Shown: positions 25,677-38,651, counted from the first letter of the stretch. The stretch: DNA of 64,000 nucleotides from Deinococcus alpinitundrae (GCF_009982895.1 NZ_WXZL01000002.1:270394-334393); one strand, 5' to 3'. Numbers and translations are program-made. The notes: generated by a model not told the origin, from the sequence alone.

Positions 25677-25790
25677 GGCGCTCCTGTGGTTTTCGCAGCA
25701 AAATTGTGGAAGCGAACCGGCGAACGCACGAGCATGGGGGCGAAACGCTGCGGCTCCGCCCCCTGAGATATCAGTTCAGGTTGTGATCAA

Positions 25791-26645
25791 TCAGCGGCGC
25801 ACGGGGAACTGCGCCGGGAGCTCCTGCGAACGCTTGGGATCGGGCAGCGAGTATTTGGTCTTGGGACCGAACCACTTGGCAAAGACCTTCTTGTAGGTGC
25901 CATCAGCGCTCAGACGCGAGAGCGACTCGTTGACGAAATTGCGCCACTTGCTGTCGTTTTGCTTGAGGATCATGCCGTAAGGCTCGCTGGAGAAAAACGG
26001 CCCCACGATGGCGTACTTGCTGGGATCGGGCGCGCTGGCTTTCAGGCCCAGCAAGATGGTGCTGTCGGTGCTGACGGCATCGACCCGGCCCTGCTGCAGA
26101 GCGGTGAAGGCGTCGGTGTACTGCTGGAGGCTGATGACGTTGGCCTTGGGCGCAGCGGCCTTGAGGTTGACCTCGCTGGTGCTGCCCTGGGCGGTGCCGA
26201 CCCGCTTCCCGGCCAGATCGCGCACGGTCTTGATCGGGCTGCCCGCCGGAACCAGCAGACGCTGGCCGTCGAGGAAGTAGGTGTTGGAAAAGTCCACCGT
26301 GTCCATGCGCCCGTAGGTGGCGGTAGCGGTGGCGGCAGCGATATCGACGGTGCCGTTTTGCACGAACTCGATGCGGTTCTTGCTGGTGACCTGCTTGAGC
26401 ACCACTTTGACGGGCTTCTTGCACACGTCCGAGAGGTCCTTGCCGATTTCCTTGACCAGATCGACGTCGAAGCCGGTCACATCACCGTTCTCGTCCACGA
26501 AGCCGAAAGGGGGGCTGTCGTATTTGACACCCGCATTGAACACGCCGTCGGTGCATATTTGGTCACGAATCGAGGCGGCGGAGGCGAGGCTGCCGAGCAG
26601 CACGAAGGCAGATAGGGCGGTCAGGGTGGTGGCAGATTTACGCAT
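25791..26645 (-). CDS. Amino acid ABC transporter substrate-binding protein
   Basis: A 284-residue periplasmic protein with signal peptide (cleavage near LASAAS). The SBP_bac_3 fold shows YDSPPFGFVDENGDVTGFDVDL at the start of lobe 1, TATATYGRMDTVDFSNTY (ligand Arg region) and GKRVGTAQGSTSE. Conserved acidic and Arg residues suit glutamate, aspartate or similar polar amino acids. AAGGAG precedes the ATG. A possible extended -10 (TGCTATCTT) lies at 26680-26688 on the minus strand. First gene of the operon. Confidence 0.88.
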   Translation of the reverse strand: MRKSATTLTALSAFVLLGSLASAASIRDQICTDGVFNAGVKYDSPPFGFVDENGDVTGFDVDLVKEIGKDLSDVCKKPVKVVLKQVTSKNRIEFVQNGTVDIAAATATATYGRMDTVDFSNTYFLDGQRLLVPAGSPIKTVRDLAGKRVGTAQGSTSEVNLKAAAPKANVISLQQYTDAFTALQQGRVDAVSTDSTILLGLKASAPDPSKYAIVGPFFSSEPYGMILKQNDSKWRNFVNESLSRLSADGTYKKVFAKWFGPKTKYSLPDPKRSQELPAQFPVRR

Positions 26646-26812
26646 GGGGTCTCCTTGAAGATAAAGTGGTGATTAAATGAAGATAGCATAAACAGCAGAT
26701 CGGCATGTTTTCGCGCTTCCACACGCGAAGTCGTGGCTTGGCACTACAGCCAGCCCTTTGAACATGACCTGATTGCTCAAAGCCGTGAATGTCCCATTTG
26801 GGCCTAGAGGCT

Positions 26813-27150
26813 TCAGCGCAGCCAGCAGTTAACCAGGGCGCCGTCCAGCGGGCAGTTAAATCCGATGGCAGGACCAGCACCCCGGAAGAAAGCATCGGCC
26901 ACCGCGTCCTTGAAAAGCCCGCCCGTGAAGTGCAGCTTGCCTGCGGCGGTGTCATAGCGGAAGGGAAAGTCGGCGCTGCCCAGATTGATGTCGAGAAAGG
27001 GTTCGAGCTGCATCGTGAAGCCGCCCGCAAAATTGACGTGCGGAGCGTAGAGAAAACACTGATAAACACCGCCCACTGATTGTTTTGCTCGGCGGCGAAC
27101 TGATGGGCAATGAGTGCACCGTCGCCTGCCTGAACTTTGGGGGCGCAGAT
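26813..27150 (-). pseudogene. Possible frameshifted remnant of an unknown gene
   Basis: Two overlapping minus-strand frames look protein-like and seem to join near 27045: PKVQAGDGALIAHQFAAEQ...WAVFISVF in one frame, then YAPHVNFAGGFTMQLEPFLD...FNCPLDGALVNCWLR and a TGA at 26813 in the other. No start codon with a ribosome-binding site is evident, and the upstream end abuts the peptide-permease stop (27170). I do not recognise the family. The pattern suggests one frameshift in a small gene, but chance open frames cannot be excluded. Confidence 0.35.
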
Positions 27151-27169
27151 GCGGCAGCACCGACCCTTC

Positions 27170-28275
27170 TTAACGGCTCTGGGTATCTGCCGCGTCTCTC
27201 AGGGCGTCACCGAAGAAGTTGAAGGCCAGCACCGCCACGAACAGAAACAGGCCCGGCAACAGCAGCCAGGGATACAGGCCCACCGTCTGCAAGTTGCCCG
27301 CGTCCTTGAGCAGGAGGCCCCAGCTGGTCATCGGTTCCTTGATGCCCAGGCCCAGAAAGCTCAGCGTGCTCTCGCCCAGGATGTAGCCGGGCAAACTGAG
27401 GGTCGCCGTGATCACCAGAAAGCTCGACAGGTTCGGCACGATGTGGCGCAAGATGACCCGCAGATCAGAGGCCCCCACCGCCTGCGCCGCCGAGACGTAC
27501 TCGACCTGTCTGGCCGAAAGGACCTGCCCGCGCACCACCCGCGCTAGGCTCGCCCAACCGATGAGCGCCAGCACCGCCACAATGCCCAGATACACATAAG
27601 TGGAAGGCCAGCTCGCCGGAATCAGGGTGGAGAGCGCCAGCAAAATCGGCAATCTGGGGAAACTCAGTAGCACTTCAATGAGCCGCTGAATCAGGTTGTC
27701 TGTGCGCCCGCCGTAGTAACCGCTGAGACCGCCCATGACGATGCCAATGGTAAAGCTGATGATGATGCCCACCACACCCACCGTGAGGCTGACCTGCCCG
27801 CCGACCAGCGTGCGCGAGAACAGATCGCGCCCCAGTTGATCGGTGCCGAAGGGAAAATAGAAGCGGTTGTTGTCGGGGCCGGGGTCCACGCCGAAGAGGT
27901 GCCAGGTGGTACGCAGGCCCAGGAAGTTGTAAGGCTCACCGCGCACGAAGAACGCGATGGGCACGGGCGTCGTGGTGTCGGGCACGCTGGTTTTGGCAAA
28001 CGTCACTGGATCGCGGCCCGTCTTGGAGCCGTAGACGAAGGGCCGCATGGGTTTGCCCTGAAACATGACGTGCAGCGCCTGGGGCGGCTGGTATTCGAAG
28101 CCCTGGTGCTGGGTGGTGATGCCGTAGGGGGCCAGGAAGCCGCCGAGCAGGGCGCTGAGATACAGCGCCGCCAGCAGCCAGCCGCCGATGACACCGAGCC
28201 GGGACTTGCGAAAGCGCCGCAGGGCCAGCGCGAAGGGCGAGGGCGTGGCCGGAGCAGCGGGCGCGGGCAGGGTGG

Positions 28276-28279
<4 letters not shown>
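27170..28279 (-). CDS. Peptide ABC transporter permease (DppC/OppC type) 1
   Basis: A 369-residue permease. One helix near residue 30 is followed by an unusually long external loop (about residues 45-150, containing FPFGTDQLGRDLFSR at its end). The core carries the EAA loop YVSAAQAVGASDLRVILRHI and ends LGDALRDAADTQSR. The GTG start at 28279 overlaps the stop of the partner permease as GTGA, so the pair is translationally coupled. No OppD/OppF ATPase gene follows. Confidence 0.88.
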
Positions 28280-29248
<969 letters not shown>

Positions 29249-29381
29249 AACTCAGCATCGTACGAACTCCGTGCGGGTGCCGCGCCGGGCCTGATGGTCG
29301 CCAGCAGCCTGATGGCCGAAAAAGCGCCCGGCGGCACGCGGGGACGCTTCCCCTGCCGAACCGGACGCCGAACATACGTTC

Positions 29382-31127
<1,746 letters not shown>

Positions 31128-31212
31128 GAAAAGACCTCCGGAAGAAAATCGCGGCGGGACGACGAACGCGGGGCCGGGACCTGACCCCGGAGATGAAGAT
31201 GAACTGCCGCCC

Positions 31213-31242
31213 ACTATAAGACCATTTGTAGACCACTTGCAA
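31213..31242 (-). promoter_or_regulatory. Promoter of peptide importer 1 with direct-repeat operator (site A)
   Basis: On the minus strand, -35 TTGCAA (31237-31242), an 18-base spacer and -10 TATAGT (31213-31218). The spacer is filled by TGGTCT-ACAAA-TGGTCT (31219-31235), two identical half-sites exactly 11 bases apart. The extended half-site AGTGGTCT equals one half of the palindrome known for NagR/DasR-type HutC regulators, here arranged as direct repeats. The divergent gntR is the obvious binder. Confidence 0.65.
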
Positions 31243-31310
31243 GCTGACCGCTCCAGGCAACCGCTGCACGACGGTTGAGCGGGCTGATCCGGCGGTGTGG
31301 TAGGGCGGGT

Positions 31311-31327
31311 TGGTATTCAAGTGGTTG
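31311..31327 (+). promoter_or_regulatory. Direct-repeat operator upstream of gntR (site B)
   Basis: TGGTAT-TCAAG-TGGTTG, with half-sites 11 bases apart on the plus strand, shares the nCAAR spacer of sites A and C. It lies 13 bases before a TAGGTT -10 element (31340-31345), which itself is 11 bases before the gntR ATG. This suggests autoregulation. Confidence 0.5.
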
Positions 31328-31356
31328 GCGCAAAAGTGCTAGGTTGACGGCTGAAG

Positions 31357-32130
31357 ATGACCGTTTTCTCCTCACGCCTCGAGGCGGCCAGCCCGGACGC
31401 GGCGGGCCTGGCGTCCAGCCCACGTTACGTGCAGGTGGCGCGCACGCTGGAAAGTGCCATCGAGCGCGGCGAATACCAGCCGGGCAACGCGCTGCCTGCC
31501 GAGCGCGAACTCGCCGTCCGGCTGGGCGTTTCACGGGTCACGGTGCGCCAGGCCATCGCCCAGCTCGCCGTGCGCGGTCTGGTCGTGCGGCGACACGGCA
31601 GCGGCACCTTCGTCGCGCCCAGCGGCCCGCCAGTGCGCATTCAGCACCCCCTCTCGCGGCTGACCAGTTTCACCGAGGACATGCACTCACGCGGCCTGAG
31701 CGCGGGCGGGCGGGTGCTGAGCTTCACGGCGGCGCACCCCAGCGTCCACGACGCCATGAAGCTGAACCTCTCGCCAGGCCAGCTGGTCTACCGGGTGCGG
31801 CGGCTGCGCACGGCGGGCGGCGAGGCGTTGGCCGTCGAGGAGAGCTTGCTGAATGCCGGACGGCTCGGCCCCCTCAGCGCCGCAGACGTGCAGGACGTGA
31901 GCCTCTATGCCTTGCTGCAAGCGCGTGGCGCGGGACCGGTGCGCGCACTGCGGCAGCTGCGAGCCGTTAACGCCGACGACGAGCTGGCCGGGCTGCTGGG
32001 CGTTTCGGTGGGCGCGGCGCTGCTGGCGACCGAGCGACTGGCCTGGGACGCGGCGGGACAGCCGGTGGAGCTGGCCCGCGCCCACTACCGGGGCGACCGC
32101 TACGACTTCGTGATGGAGCTGCGTGACTGA
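31357..32130 (+). CDS. GntR/HutC-family transcriptional regulator
   Basis: A 257-residue regulator. The winged helix (about residues 22-90) contains [40 protein letters not shown] and [13 protein letters not shown]. The C-terminal UTRA ligand domain (about 105-250) has [19 protein letters not shown] and ends [11 protein letters not shown]. HutC members sense small metabolites such as GlcNAc-6-P or urocanate. It is divergent from peptide importer 1. Operator-like repeats near its own start, in the divergent promoter and between importer 2 and anmK suggest control of peptidoglycan-fragment uptake. Confidence 0.9.
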   Translation: MTVFSSRLEAASPDAAGLASSPRYVQVARTLESAIERGEYQPGNALPAERELAVRLGVSRVTVRQAIAQLAVRGLVVRRHGSGTFVAPSGPPVRIQHPLSRLTSFTEDMHSRGLSAGGRVLSFTAAHPSVHDAMKLNLSPGQLVYRVRRLRTAGGEALAVEESLLNAGRLGPLSAADVQDVSLYALLQARGAGPVRALRQLRAVNADDELAGLLGVSVGAALLATERLAWDAAGQPVELARAHYRGDRYDFVMELRD

Positions 32131-32189
32131 TGGCTGCGTGACTGCCTGACCCACCCTGAAGAAAAGCACCAGGCGCTAGGCTTGCAGTC

Positions 32190-32978
32190 ATGACCGACCT
32201 CTCCAAGCTGCTGATCGTCACCCCCCACGCTTCCGGAGCGCTGCCACCGGACGTACTGCGGACCATGCTGGGCGAGGACGCCTTCGACACTGAGAAGCGC
32301 GAGGCCCTGCTGCGGCGCGTCTTTCTGGAGGGCGACCCGTTCACCGATTTGATTTTCAATCTGCCGGGAGCGCGGCAGCTCAGCGCGCCGTGGAGCCGCT
32401 TTGCCGCCGATCTCAACCGCGAGCGCGGTGATCTGAGCGACAACGGGGTGCTCAAGCTGTTCGATTTTGACCGTCAACCGCTGTATCCATCAGGCTTCAC
32501 ATTCTCGCCCGAGGCCAGAGAACAGCGCCTACAAGCCGTTTGGGACCCGTTCGAGCGCGACCTCAGTGCCGCTTTGAGCGGAAAGTCGCTCCTGATCGTG
32601 GGGCACAGCATGGCCCCTTACGGCCCGGCGCTGGGACCGGACCGGGGGCAGCCGCGCCCCGGCATCACCTTGATGATGGGCAGCGCCCACGAGCCATCGT
32701 TTCCGGCGGAGCACTTGGCAGCGGTGCAGGCGGCTGCCGAGCGGGCCTTCGCGGACGTGCTGGCGGGCGAGACGTTCACGCGGGTTGCCGTGAATGACCC
32801 CTGGGACAGCGACACCATCAGCGTCCGGCACGCCCGGCAAGGCGGGGTGGCGGCCTTCGGCATCGAGGTCAACGCCGGACTGTACATGGAGAACAATCAG
32901 GCGCGGCCCGGCCAACTGGCCCGCCTGAACGCCGCGTTCGGCGTGTTCGCGAACCTGGTGCTGACGGCCCTGGGCTGA
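32190..32978 (+). CDS. N-formylglutamate amidohydrolase family protein
   Basis: A 262-residue zinc hydrolase-like protein with LIVTPHASG (metal ligands), LIVGHSMAPYG, SVRHARQGGVAAFGIEVNAGLYM and a late Leu/Ala-rich helix, the pattern of the N-formylglutamate amidohydrolase family (HutG-type deformylases and relatives). TAGGCT at 32177-32182 sits seven bases before the ATG, indicating a leaderless promoter of its own. No hut genes are in the window, so the substrate may be another N-acyl amino acid or peptide. It follows gntR by 59 bases. Confidence 0.75.
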   Translation: MTDLSKLLIVTPHASGALPPDVLRTMLGEDAFDTEKREALLRRVFLEGDPFTDLIFNLPGARQLSAPWSRFAADLNRERGDLSDNGVLKLFDFDRQPLYPSGFTFSPEAREQRLQAVWDPFERDLSAALSGKSLLIVGHSMAPYGPALGPDRGQPRPGITLMMGSAHEPSFPAEHLAAVQAAAERAFADVLAGETFTRVAVNDPWDSDTISVRHARQGGVAAFGIEVNAGLYMENNQARPGQLARLNAAFGVFANLVLTALG

Positions 32979-32999
32979 GTCTGGGCCAGGGGCCGCGCC

Positions 33000-34830
33000 T
33001 CAGATGTTGCGCACGGCTCCCCGCGCCGCGCTGGTGGTCATGCTGGCGTAGGCCCGCAGCGCCACCGTGATCTTGCGCGGGCGCGCCTCTGCTGGACGCC
33101 AGCCCGCCTCGTCCTGCTTCTGACGACGCGCGGCGAGGTCGGCGTCGCTCACCGCCAGATGGATGCGGCGCTCCGGAATGTCGATTTCGATGGTGTCACC
33201 CGTTTCAACCAGGCCAATCGCGCCGCCTTCCGCTGCCTCGGGCGAGACGTGGCCGATGGACAGCCCCGACGAGCCGCCACTGAAGCGTCCGTCGGTGACG
33301 AGCGCGCACGCCTTGCCCAGCCCCTTGGATTTCAGGTAGCTGGTGGGATACAGCATCTCCTGCATGCCGGGGCCGCCGCGCGGACCCTCGTAGCGGATCA
33401 GCACGATCTCGCTCGCTTTGACATCGCCGTTCAGGATGGCGTCCACTGAGGCGTCCTGCGACTCGAAGACGCGGGCCGTGCCGGTGAATTTGAGAATGCT
33501 CTCGTCCACGCCCGCTGTCTTGACGATGCAGCCGTCCTCGGCCAGATTGCCGTAGAGCACACCGCCAGCCCGCCGTCCTGCGAGAAGGCATGTGCGGCGT
33601 TGCGAATCACGCCCGCTGCTCTATCGGTATCCAGGGCGGTGTAGCGGCGCGACTGCGAGAAGGCAATCTGGGTGGGGAAGCCGCCGGGTGCAGCGCGGTA
33701 GAAGGTATAGGTCTGCTCGTTCTCTGTGCGTGACACGTCCCAGCGCTCCAGGGCCGCTCCCAGGCTGTCTTCGTAGACCGAATGCACCTTCCGGTTCAGC
33801 AGGCCCGCCGCTTCCAGTTGGCCCAGAATCGCCATGATGCCGCCCGCGCGGTGAACGTCTTCCATGTGAACGTCGTTCTTGGCCGGGGCGACCTTGCAAA
33901 GCACCGGCACGCGGCGCGAGAGCTGATCGATGTCGGCCATGCTGAAGTCCACCCCCGCCTCGTGTGCAGTGGCCAGCAGGTGCAGCACGGTGTTGGTTGA
34001 GCCGCCCATGGCGATATCAAGTGTTATGGCGTTCTCGAAAGCAGCGCGGGTGGCGATGTTGCGGGGCAAGACCCGCTCGTCGTCACCCTCGTAATACCGT
34101 TTCGCCAGATCGACGATCACGTGCCCTGCCCGCCTGAACAGCCCTTCCCGGTCGGCATGGGTGGCCAGCACCGAGCCGTTCCCCGCCAGGGAGAGCCCCA
34201 GCGCCTCGGTCAGGCAGTTCATGGAGTTGGCCGTGAACATCCCCGAACACGAGCCGCAGGTCGGACAAGCACTTTTCTCCACATTCATCAATTCGTCGTC
34301 GCTCACGCTATCGTCGGCAGCCATCACCATCGCGTCCACCAGATCCAGTGAATGCAGTGTGTCTTTCAGCAGGATTTTTCCGGCCTCCATCGGGCCGCCC
34401 GACACGAACACTGCCGGAATGTTCAGGCGCATGGCGGCCATCAGCATGCCGGGCGTAATCTTGTCGCAGTTGGAGATGCACGCCAACGCATCGGCGCAGT
34501 GGGCATTGACCATGTACTCGACCGACTCCGCAATCAGTTCGCGGCTGGGCAGCGAGTAGAGCATGCCGTCGTGGCCCATGGCGATACCGTCATCGACAGC
34601 GATGGTGTTGAATTCCTTGGAGACGCCGCCCGCTGCCTCAATCTCGCGGGCAACGAGTTGCCCCAGGTCTTTGAGGTGAACATGCCCCGGCACGAACTGG
34701 GTGAACGAATTCACCACGCGATGATCGGCTTCTGGAAATCGCCGTCCTGCATTCCCGTGGCCCGCCACAGCGCGCGGGCACCCGCCATGTTGCGGCCTTC
34801 GGTGGTGGTTCTTGAGCGCTAAGTCAGCAT
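33000..34830 (-). pseudogene. ilvD: Frameshifted dihydroxy-acid dehydratase gene
   Basis: Full-length IlvD sequence is readable only across three frames. [20 protein letters not shown] leads to KPIIA, where one base is missing (near 34721), switching to [19 protein letters not shown]. This runs to FSQDGGLAV, where a CA dinucleotide is duplicated (33558-33562). It then switches to [20 protein letters not shown] and the normal end. A TAG at 34819-34821 also lies between the only plausible ATG (34828-34830) and the first family residues. The Fe-S motifs ([28 protein letters not shown]) are intact. As written, no functional branched-chain dehydratase can be made. Confidence 0.85.
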
Positions 34831-34953
34831 ATGGTTTTTACTGTGCGCCGGAGCAGACAGCCGAACGACCACGACGTCCAGATGGGTTTTCAGGGGGCAC
34901 CGGGGCGAATGGGGCAGCGAGTCTAAAGAATTCGTGAAGCTCTGGTAGGCTGA

Positions 34954-34970
34954 GCTGACATTAAGTCAGC
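34954..34970. other. Inverted repeat before the carboxylesterase gene
   Basis: GCTGACATTAAGTCAGC, a 6-bp perfect stem with a 5-base centre, lies just after a TAGGCT -10-like box and 23 bases before the esterase ATG. TAAGTCAGC also occurs next to the broken ilvD start. It could be an operator or an mRNA hairpin. Confidence 0.35.
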
Positions 34971-34993
34971 CTGCCACCGGACCAGACTGGATC

Positions 34994-36697
34994 ATGAGAC
35001 TGCGCGTCCAAACCTGCCTTCTTCTTCTGACTTTGCTGGGAGGTCTGGCCCACACTCAAACTGTACCGGGGCAGACCTCGCCTCCCCCACCAGCCACCCT
35101 GACAGCGCAGACGCTGACGACCCAGCGCACCTCCGATCAGCCCACCAACCCGTCGATACCCGCGCCCGGCAAAATCATTCAGGCAGATGTCGCTCAGGGA
35201 CCGTTGGGCGGGCGGGAGCGTGGGGACGTGCGCCAGTTTCTGGGCGTACCCTACGCCGCGCCGCCGCTGGGCGAGTTGCGCTGGCAAGCCCCGACGCCGA
35301 TGCCCGCCTGGCCGGGACGGCGCGACGCCTCGCACTTCGGCAACGTCTGCCCGCAGCGCCCCAATGCCATCACTGGCAACCCGGACCGCACGCTGAGCGG
35401 CAGCGAGGACTGCCTCTACCTGAACGTCTACGCACCCCTCGCTGCTTCGACGGGTGCGGCAGCAGCCCCGATGATGGTGTGGGTTCACGGCGGCTCCTTC
35501 GACACTGGCACCGGCAACATCTATGACGGCTCTAAACTGGCCCGCGATTTCGGGGTGGTGGTGGTGACGCTCAATTACCGCCTGGGACCGCTGGGCTTCC
35601 TGGCCACACCCGCCCTCGGTCCGCAGGGCAGCGGCAACTACGGCCTGATGGACGTGCAGGCGGCGCTGAGGTGGGTCAGGGCCAACGCGGCGGCCTTCGG
35701 GGGCGACCCCGGCAACGTCACGGCCTTCGGAGAGTCGGCGGGCGGCATGATCCTGTGTGATCTGCTGACCTCGCCCGCATCGAAGGGACTGTTCGACAAG
35801 GTCATCCTGCAGAGCGGTCCTTGCGCGGCCAGCATTAACAGCGTGCCGCTGGCGCAGGCGCTGGACATTGGGGCCCGCTACACCCACGATCTCAACTGCC
35901 CCGCTGCCGCCGAGGGAGCCGCCTGCCTGCGCAGCAAGACCGTCGCTGAACTGATAGACATGACGGTGCCGGGCAGCCGCGCCCCCAACACCGTGGCCCT
36001 GCCGCCGGTCTGGGGCGACGCGGTGCTGCCGCTCGAACCGGCGGCGGCCTACCGCAGTGGCCAGTTTCTGAAGGTGCCGGTCATGATCGGCGGCAACCGC
36101 GACGAGGGCACCATCTTTACCGCGTATCTGGCGGGGCAAAACCGGGCCATGAGTCTGCCGCTGTACTGGGGCCTGATCACGGTGCTGAACCCGGCCAAGA
36201 ACCTGACCCTGCTGCGGCAGTATCCGGCCACGACCCCGGCCATCACCGGCCTCACCGCCGCCACGCTGGTCACCGACGGGCTGTTTGCCTGTCCGGTCTA
36301 CAGCGTGACCCGCCAGCTTGCGCAAAGCGTGCCCACCTACGCCTACGAGTTCAGCGACCCGCAGGCCGTGACTGAGCTGACCCCCACCCGCAGCGTGCCG
36401 AGCCTGGGGGCGTACCACGCTTCCGAATTGATCTACCTGTTCGGTGCGCCGCTTGAGGGACTGGCCGATCCCGCCACTTTCAGCGCCACCCAGCGTCAAC
36501 TCTCGGCGCAGATGGGCGCGTACTGGACCAATTTTGCCCGCACCAGCAACCCCAACGGACCGGGGCTGGCGCTGTGGACTCCGTTTGAGGTGGCCCAGCC
36601 CACCGTACTGACCCTGCGGCCCGACGGCAGCCGACCCGGCACCGACTTTGCCGCGCGGCACCAGTGCAACTTCTGGGACAAGCTGGACGGGCGCTGA
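34994..36697 (+). CDS. Secreted type-B carboxylesterase
   Basis: A 567-residue alpha/beta hydrolase. Signal peptide (CLLLLTLLGGLAHT), a Pro/Thr-rich linker, then the carboxylesterase domain from RQFLGVPYAAPPLGELRW. Catalytic triad: Ser in FGESAGG, Glu in GGNRDEGT and His in GAYHASEL. SEDCLYLNVYAP and VWVHGGSF (oxyanion hole) are the family signatures. It would hydrolyse carboxylic esters outside the cytoplasm; related proteins include para-nitrobenzyl and cholinesterase-like enzymes. Monocistronic, divergent from ilvD, with a weak ribosome-binding site. Confidence 0.88.
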   Translation: MRLRVQTCLLLLTLLGGLAHTQTVPGQTSPPPPATLTAQTLTTQRTSDQPTNPSIPAPGKIIQADVAQGPLGGRERGDVRQFLGVPYAAPPLGELRWQAPTPMPAWPGRRDASHFGNVCPQRPNAITGNPDRTLSGSEDCLYLNVYAPLAASTGAAAAPMMVWVHGGSFDTGTGNIYDGSKLARDFGVVVVTLNYRLGPLGFLATPALGPQGSGNYGLMDVQAALRWVRANAAAFGGDPGNVTAFGESAGGMILCDLLTSPASKGLFDKVILQSGPCAASINSVPLAQALDIGARYTHDLNCPAAAEGAACLRSKTVAELIDMTVPGSRAPNTVALPPVWGDAVLPLEPAAAYRSGQFLKVPVMIGGNRDEGTIFTAYLAGQNRAMSLPLYWGLITVLNPAKNLTLLRQYPATTPAITGLTAATLVTDGLFACPVYSVTRQLAQSVPTYAYEFSDPQAVTELTPTRSVPSLGAYHASELIYLFGAPLEGLADPATFSATQRQLSAQMGAYWTNFARTSNPNGPGLALWTPFEVAQPTVLTLRPDGSRPGTDFAARHQCNFWDKLDGR

Positions 36698-36770
36698 CCC
36701 AAGCTTCATCCCAGCAAGCGGGAAGGCACATCGTCACCTTGTCAGAGCGCCGCTCGGCCTAGACTTCCGT

Positions 36771-38651
36771 GTGACTTTTCCGCAGCGTTCCGCGCCCACC
36801 GCCTCGCCCGCCAGCGAGACCTCGCGCCGCCAGCAGCTCAGCGATTTGTGGGCCACCCTGAAACTGGTGTGGCGGGCAAGCCCGGCTCAGACGACCTGGT
36901 TCGCGCTGACCACCTTGCTGGCCTCGGTGCTGCCCGCCGCCAATTTGTACGTCAGCAAATTGCTGCTCAACGCGGTGGCGCAGTCGGCCAGCGGCACCGA
37001 GCCGTACTCGGCGCTGCTCTCGCTGCTGGCCCTGCAAGTCGGGCTGGTCATCGCCAGCGGCGTACTGGGCACCGTTCAGAACTCGGCCCGTGAACTGCTG
37101 GGCGACAGCCTCCAGCACCAGATCAGTGCGCTCATCTTGAAGAAAGCCACCGAATTGGAAGTCGAGCGCTTCGAGAACGCCGAAACCTATGACCGACTTC
37201 AGCAGGCCTACCGCGAGGTCGGCGCGAGGCCGGTGCAGGTGGCGACCCAGATCGTCGGACTGGCAGGCGGACTGGTGACACTGCTGTCGGTGGGCGGCCT
37301 GATGGCGCAGCTCGGGCCTTTGATCGTGCCGCTGATTTTGCTCTCCGCTTTGCCGGGAGTGTACGTCTCCAACCGCTTCGGCGTCGAAAACTACCGGATG
37401 CTGCGGTGGCAGACCCACGACGCCCGCGTGCAGAACTACTTCGGCAGCATCCTGACCAGCGACACCCTGGTCAAAGAAGTGCGCCTCTTCAATGTGGAAC
37501 CGTACCTGCTCAGGCGCTGGCGCGAGTACTACCTGGGCTTCCGGGCGCAGCTCGAAGGCATCGTGCGGCGGCGCAGCTGGGGCAATCTCGGCGCGTCGCT
37601 GATCTCGGCGTTGCTGGTGGGCGCGGCCTCGGCACTGGTGCTGCGTCGGGCGGCGGCGGGGCAGCTCACGGTGGGCGACTTCTCGCTGTTCGCGCTGGGC
37701 ATCGCCCAGATTCAGGGCACGCTGTCGGGGCTGCTCAGCAGCATCAGCGGCATTTACCAGAACCTGCTGTATATGCGAAACCTCTACGAGTTTCTGGAAT
37801 TGCCCAGCCGCGACCTCGATGCCGGGCAGCAGTGGCAGGGGCCAATCGACACCATCGAGTTTCAGGACGTGGCCTTCCGCTACCCGCTGACCGAGCGCGA
37901 CGTGCTGCGCGGGCTGAGCTTCACCGTGCGGCGCGGTGAGGCGCTGGCGCTGGTGGGCGAGAACGGCGCGGGCAAGACGACAGCCATGAAGCTGCTCACC
38001 CGCCTCTTCGAGCCGACGGCGGGCCGCATCCTGCTCAACGGCCAGGACGCCGCCCAGTTCAGCCCGCGCAGCGTGCAGCGGCAGATGAGCATCATCTTTC
38101 AGGATTTCGGCCAGTACCAGATGCAGGCCGGTGAGAACATCTCGATGGCCGAGACCGACCGCCTGGGCGACGAAGCCGGTCAGCAACTGGCCGTGGAGCA
38201 GGCCGGTGCTGACTTCGTCAACGAATTGCCCGACGGTCTCAAGACCCCGCTGGGGCGGCTGTTTCAGGGCGGGCGGCAACTGTCGGGCGGACAGTGGCAA
38301 CGGCTGGCGCTGGCGAGGCTGTACTTCCGGGACGCCTCGGTGCTGGTGTTCGACGAACCGACCGCGGCGCTCGACGCCCGCGCCGAGTTCGACACCATTC
38401 AGGCACTGCGCGAGCAGGCCCGCGAGCGCATCACCCTCCTGATCTCGCACCGCTTCTCGACGGTGCGGCTGGCCGATCAGATCATCGTGCTTGACGGCGG
38501 CAAGGTGCAGGAAGCGGGCAGCCACGCCGAGCTGATCGCGCTTGAGGGGCGCTACGCCGCGCTCTACCACTTGCAGGCGGCAGGCTACAGCGACGACGCG
38601 GCGACCCCAGACGCGGTTACGAGGTCGGCGGCCCAGACGGCGGCGCGATAA
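36771..38651 (+). CDS. ABC exporter, fused membrane and ATPase domains
   Basis: A 626-residue half-transporter. Six membrane helices fall within about residues 30-320. The nucleotide-binding domain (about 365-600) has Walker A GENGAGKTT, signature LSGGQWQRLALAR, Walker B VLVFDEPTAALDA and switch LISHRFSTVR. It belongs to the MsbA/multidrug-like group, possibly a homodimer exporting lipids, peptides or drugs. GTG at 36771 is chosen because TAGACT (36760-36765) lies five bases upstream, matching the leaderless layout; the longer open frame is only the tail of the esterase region. The last 35 bases overlap the convergent thioesterase. Confidence 0.87.
   Translation: MTFPQRSAPTASPASETSRRQQLSDLWATLKLVWRASPAQTTWFALTTLLASVLPAANLYVSKLLLNAVAQSASGTEPYSALLSLLALQVGLVIASGVLGTVQNSARELLGDSLQHQISALILKKATELEVERFENAETYDRLQQAYREVGARPVQVATQIVGLAGGLVTLLSVGGLMAQLGPLIVPLILLSALPGVYVSNRFGVENYRMLRWQTHDARVQNYFGSILTSDTLVKEVRLFNVEPYLLRRWREYYLGFRAQLEGIVRRRSWGNLGASLISALLVGAASALVLRRAAAGQLTVGDFSLFALGIAQIQGTLSGLLSSISGIYQNLLYMRNLYEFLELPSRDLDAGQQWQGPIDTIEFQDVAFRYPLTERDVLRGLSFTVRRGEALALVGENGAGKTTAMKLLTRLFEPTAGRILLNGQDAAQFSPRSVQRQMSIIFQDFGQYQMQAGENISMAETDRLGDEAGQQLAVEQAGADFVNELPDGLKTPLGRLFQGGRQLSGGQWQRLALARLYFRDASVLVFDEPTAALDARAEFDTIQALREQARERITLLISHRFSTVRLADQIIVLDGGKVQEAGSHAELIALEGRYAALYHLQAAGYSDDAATPDAVTRSAAQTAAR

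Noticed and set aside
34961..36709. 582-codon minus-strand open frame
   Set aside because: Mirror of the carboxylesterase gene, whose catalytic triad and signal peptide are on the plus strand.
36759..38570. 603-codon minus-strand open frame
   Set aside because: Antisense to the ABC exporter with intact Walker motifs.
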